A stretch of DNA of 64,000 nucleotides, taken from Acidobacteriaceae bacterium KBS 89. Lineage in GTDB: Bacteria; Acidobacteriota; Terriglobia; Terriglobales; Acidobacteriaceae. Numbering within the stretch: position 1 is the first letter of the stretch; every line of letters begins with the position of its first letter. The DNA lies in assembly GCA_000381605.1 (NCBI GenBank), contig KB906756.1, forward strand, positions 248,001 through 312,000, given 5' to 3'. Positions 61,150 through 64,000 of the stretch are shown here, piece by piece. The notes beneath the pieces were generated by a model that worked only from the letters and a program-made list of their open reading frames with translations, ran no database searches and was not told the DNA's origin. The position numbers were made by a program, and so were the translations under genes.

Positions 61150-62157
61150 CTACTTGACGGTTGCGATAGTCTTGCGGACCATATCCTGAACGGGCTTGGG
61201 CAGCGGAGCATAGGTCAGGGCGACGGCCTCAGCCTCGCCGTGATCGAGCATCCAGCCGAGGAAGTCGGCGAGTGCCTTTGCCTTGTTCGGGTCGGTGGAA
61301 TGAGTGGGGATCAGCAGCCAGGTGAAGCTGGAGATCGGATAAGTATCGGCACCCGGTGCGTTTGTAATCGAGATGCGGTAGTCGGCCGGCATGTTCTTGG
61401 CGGCACCGGCAGCGGCAGCAGTGACGCTGTCAGTGCTGGCTTTCACGAACTTGCCGGACGCGTTCTTGACCGAACCGTACGACATCTTGTTCTGTACGGC
61501 GTAGATCAGCTCGACGTAACCGAAGGAGTTGGGCGACTGGCGGACCATTCCGGCGATGCCCTCATTCCCCTTTTGACCGATACCGACTGGCCAGTTGATT
61601 GCTGCGCCCCTCCCCGGACTGGAGTTCCAGGCAGGCGAAACCTTGGCGAGGAAGTCGGTGAAGATGAACGATGTTCCGCTTCCATCCGAGCGATACACGG
61701 GCAGGATCGCATTGGCTGGAAGGTTGACGCCGGGATTGTCCTTGGCGATGCGAGCATCGTTCCAGGTGGTGATCTTGCCAAGATAGATATCGGCAATCAC
61801 ATCACCGGAAAAGTTGAGCTCTTTGTTGACGCCGGGGATGTTGTACACCGGGACGACCGCGCCAAGCACCGTCGGAATGGCCATTACCTTCACCTTGGCC
61901 CCGCTTATCTGCGCATCGGTCATAGTGACGTCGCTGGCGCCGAAATCGACCGTGCCCTCAGTGACCTGACGGATGCCGCCACCTGAACCGATGGACTGGT
62001 AGTTGATCTTTACATTCGGGTGCAACTGGCTGTATTCACTGAACCACTTGGAGTAGATCGGGTTAGGAAAGGTCGCTCCCGCTCCGTTGATGTTCTGTGC
62101 ACTGGCTCCAGCAGTTACAAGTGCCAGAACACTTGCTGCGATAACTTTGAAATTCAC
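61150..62157 (-). CDS. pstS: Phosphate-binding protein PstS
   Basis: 335 residues from GTG at 62157 with GAGGGGG upstream; a longer frame has no support. Signal peptide 1-20 (ending GASAQ), then INGAGATFPNPIYSKWFSEY, the phosphate-binding loop IGSGGGIRQV, DFGASDVTMTD and PVYRSDGSGTSFIFTDFL, all diagnostic for PstS. It delivers phosphate to PstCA in the periplasm. A PHO-box-like element stands at 62229-62246 and a terminator follows the gene. Confidence 0.97.
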   Translation of the reverse strand: MNFKVIAASVLALVTAGASAQNINGAGATFPNPIYSKWFSEYSQLHPNVKINYQSIGSGGGIRQVTEGTVDFGASDVTMTDAQISGAKVKVMAIPTVLGAVVPVYNIPGVNKELNFSGDVIADIYLGKITTWNDARIAKDNPGVNLPANAILPVYRSDGSGTSFIFTDFLAKVSPAWNSSPGRGAAINWPVGIGQKGNEGIAGMVRQSPNSFGYVELIYAVQNKMSYGSVKNASGKFVKASTDSVTAAAAGAAKNMPADYRISITNAPGADTYPISSFTWLLIPTHSTDPNKAKALADFLGWMLDHGEAEAVALTYAPLPKPVQDMVRKTIATVK

Positions 62158-62228
62158 TCTTCCCCCTCGGACAATGCATCGATTAAGCAATCGGTCAATA
62201 CATCACATATTGAGTGTGCTGTGGAATT

Positions 62229-62246
62229 GTTACGGGGAGGTTACAC
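62229..62246 (-). promoter_or_regulatory. PHO-box-like element upstream of pstS
   Basis: On the minus strand GTGTAAC (62246-62240), a 4-base CTCC spacer and CCGTAAC (62235-62229) give two 7-base direct repeats with an 11-base period, the geometry of PhoB boxes. It is 71 bases before the pstS GTG and matches the GTAAC-type half-sites only loosely to the E. coli consensus. Confidence 0.5.
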
Positions 62247-62262
62247 AGCGGTGAAAACGGCA

Positions 62263-63633
62263 TTATTCCGCAGAAGATAGAGCCTTTGGAAGAGTGAATA
62301 AGAAGGTACTGCCGGCGTTCAGCTCGCTTTCGGCCCGGATGGCGCCGCCATGGGTCAGCACCATATGGCGAGCGATTGCCAGGCCGAGGCCGGTGCCCCC
62401 GGACTCCCGGGAGCGAGCCTTGTCGACCCGGTAGAAGCGTTCGAAGATGCGGGTGAGGTGTTCGGAGGCGATTCCGGAGCCGAAGTCGCGGACGCTGAAC
62501 TCGACGGCGTCGATGGGGTCCGAGACTTCGCGCGCGCTGACGAGGATGCGGCTATGGGACTCGTTGCGAGCCTGGCCGTACTTGATGCCGTTTTCGATGA
62601 GGTTACTGAGGACCTGGAGGATGGCGTCAGTGTCTGCGATGACTTCGGCAGTAGTGATCTCGCCGATCTCCAGGACGGCCTCGGTGTCCTGGACGAGACC
62701 GCTCATCGCCTGGACCGCGTCGTGCACGAGAACATCGGCGGGGATCGGAGCGGGATGCAGTTCCTGCTCGGAGGACTCGACGCGTGCCATGACCAGCAGA
62801 TCTTCGGTGAGGCGGTTCATGCGGGTCGCATTTTTGAGGATCGTCGAGAGAAACTCGCGCGCCTGCGGACTGAGCGATGCCTCGTGGTCGAGCAGTGTCT
62901 CGACGTATCCAGAGATGGAGGTGAGCGGAGTCCGGAGTTCGTGGGAGACGTTAGCCACGAAGTCACGTTGAGTGCGCTCGACCTGCTCGATACGGGTGAT
63001 GTCGTGGAGGACAGCGACCGCGCCGCCACCAGGCATTGGGGAGACGGTGACTTCGAAGATGCGGCCGGGCACTAACGAGGTTGAGCGGGCCTCGCTAACA
63101 ACACGCTGCTCGAGTGCAACGCGAACGCACTCAAGCAGGCTGGGATCGCGAATGGTCTGTACCAGCGCGTGTCCGATGCGCACGGCTCTGCCGGGGGAGG
63201 TGTCCGGGATCAGCCGCTGGAGACGCTGATTGCTCCACTGAATGCGTCCGGCTGCATCCACGGCAACGACAGCGTTCTGCATGCTGTCGATCATGGCTTC
63301 GAGCTCGCGGCGGCTCTCGGAGGCGTCGTTGAGCGCTCGCTCCACGTGATCTGAGGCAATAGAGATGGCGCGGGCAAGGGCGTCGAAGTCGCTGTAGGTA
63401 GGATCGATCACCCCGACATGGCGCTCCGGAATCGCTGCGGTCGAGGCCTGCAGCCGGGCGATGTTCTGCCGCACAGAACGTGCCAGCAGAAAAGCGTTAA
63501 TTGCCGCCCACCCTATGATCAGAACGACATCGAACATCCAGCCGCGCGGGTTGAACCAGATCCGCATCGCGGCGACGAAGGCCAAGGCGATCGTTATACG
63601 GATGAAGAACGAAAAAAAGAGACCACGTGTCAC
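62263..63633 (-). CDS. phoR: Phosphate regulon sensor histidine kinase PhoR
   Basis: 456 residues: two N-terminal membrane helices (about 8-23 and 33-51) with almost no periplasmic loop, a linker, a PAS domain (about 108-215), HisKA with His231 in NVSHELRTPLTS, and HATPase_c with NLIENGIKYG, DFGSGIASEHL, RFYRVDKARSRESGGTGLGL. The missing sensory loop is normal for PhoR, which reads PstSCAB/PhoU. GTG start. phoB is 15 bases upstream and pstS follows on the same strand. Confidence 0.94.
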   Translation of the reverse strand: MTRGLFFSFFIRITIALAFVAAMRIWFNPRGWMFDVVLIIGWAAINAFLLARSVRQNIARLQASTAAIPERHVGVIDPTYSDFDALARAISIASDHVERALNDASESRRELEAMIDSMQNAVVAVDAAGRIQWSNQRLQRLIPDTSPGRAVRIGHALVQTIRDPSLLECVRVALEQRVVSEARSTSLVPGRIFEVTVSPMPGGGAVAVLHDITRIEQVERTQRDFVANVSHELRTPLTSISGYVETLLDHEASLSPQAREFLSTILKNATRMNRLTEDLLVMARVESSEQELHPAPIPADVLVHDAVQAMSGLVQDTEAVLEIGEITTAEVIADTDAILQVLSNLIENGIKYGQARNESHSRILVSAREVSDPIDAVEFSVRDFGSGIASEHLTRIFERFYRVDKARSRESGGTGLGLAIARHMVLTHGGAIRAESELNAGSTFLFTLPKALSSAE

Positions 63634-63648
63634 GTGTTGCCCCTGCGC

Positions 63649-64000
63649 CTAGGCTGGCACCGTCTTCGGAATCTCGAAGCGGTAGCCGGCACCGCGCATG
63701 GTCTTAAGATAGCGCGGCGTCTCGGCATCGGCCTCGATCTTTTCGCGAATACGCCGGACGTAGACGTCGACGGAGCGAGGAGTCACGAAGCGGGCATCGC
63801 CCCAGACGGCGTCCAGCAGGTGGTCGCGGCTGAACACGCGGCCGGGATGGCGGGCGAGATAATCGAGGAGGCGGAACTCGGTGGCGGTAGTGGTGACCAA
63901 CTCCCCGTCGACTCGAAGTTGCATCGCCCCTGCGTCGATCTCGACGTTCTCGAACTTCAAAACGGACGGGGAGCTCGGGCGCTCGAAGCGGCGCAGAACG
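63649..64000 (-). CDS. phoB: Phosphate regulon response regulator PhoB, C-terminal part (truncated by window end)
   Basis: The last 116 codons are visible; the frame is open to base 64000. They encode the OmpR/PhoB winged-helix DNA-binding domain: TATEFRLLDYLARHPGRVFSR, then HLLDAVWG, the recognition helix RSVDVYVRRIREKI and the wing RYLKTMRGAGYRFE. The phospho-acceptor receiver domain lies outside the window. The PhoB identity rests on its position directly before phoR and pstSCAB-phoU. The product should activate the pst promoter. Confidence 0.88.
   Translation of the reverse strand, partial: VLRRFERPSSPSVLKFENVEIDAGAMQLRVDGELVTTTATEFRLLDYLARHPGRVFSRDHLLDAVWGDARFVTPRSVDVYVRRIREKIEADAETPRYLKTMRGAGYRFEIPKTVPA

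Overview
The window looks like chromosomal DNA of an Acidobacteriota bacterium, most likely class Terriglobia (Edaphobacter/Granulicella/Terriglobus-like). This is inferred from gene content: a large Oar-type TonB-dependent receptor with an N-terminal carboxypeptidase-regulatory domain, tandem DUF3857/transglutaminase proteins, a one-polypeptide BcsA-BcsB cellulose synthase, heptose-LPS genes of a diderm, and GC-rich coding DNA with frequent GTG/TTG starts. No rRNA is present to settle it. The window is mostly core chromosome: no insertion sequence, phage block or CRISPR array was seen.

Layout. 1-3.2 kb: end of a SnoaL-like gene, a flippase-like membrane protein and a GT-C-like membrane protein. 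3.2-7.4 kb: two DUF3857 proteins, one with an intact transglutaminase triad and one with the Cys and His replaced. 7.6-14.4 kb: the bcsQ-bcsAB pair with ATGA coupling; the BcsQ-like protein has a roughly 535-residue N-terminal extension. 14.8 kb: tRNA-Lys(UUU), then a gene-poor stretch with a small coiled-coil protein and an FkbM methyltransferase. 16.4-22.0 kb: LPS heptose operon (GT9, hldE, hldD, ATP-grasp) with a divergent DUF4254 gene. 22.1-27.8 kb: TPR protein, YvcK, RlmN, M16 peptidase, a pseudopilin and LolA. 27.8-28.7 kb: a long non-coding stretch with hairpins and low-complexity sequence. 28.7-30 kb: HAD phosphatase and Nudix hydrolase. 30-36.7 kb, all on the minus strand: a soluble MgtE-N/CBS protein, a CgeB-type glycosyltransferase, a GMC oxidoreductase, an aldo/keto reductase and an NRAMP-like transporter with altered metal-site residues.

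36.9-42.3 kb: RsbW-like kinase and STAS antagonist (partner switch), LemA, TPM and DUF4142 envelope proteins, and oligopeptidase B. 42.3-51.2 kb: ABC exporter, small membrane protein, Oar-like TonB-dependent receptor with paired palindromes upstream, a small secreted protein, a CusF-SCO lipoprotein and an MFS transporter. 51.3-57.6 kb: an AddB-like/AddA-like nuclease-helicase pair. 57.6-64 kb: the complete phosphate regulon phoB-phoR-pstSCAB-phoU on the minus strand, with a PHO-box-like element before pstS and a strong terminator-like hairpin between pstS and pstC.

The main points for follow-up are the possible two-part Mg2+ system (NRAMP-like carrier plus detached MgtE sensor domain), the active/inactive DUF3857 pair, the extended BcsQ, and several regulatory DNA structures. 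Starts were moved from the longest reading frame where a ribosome-binding site or family length argued for it; each case is stated.
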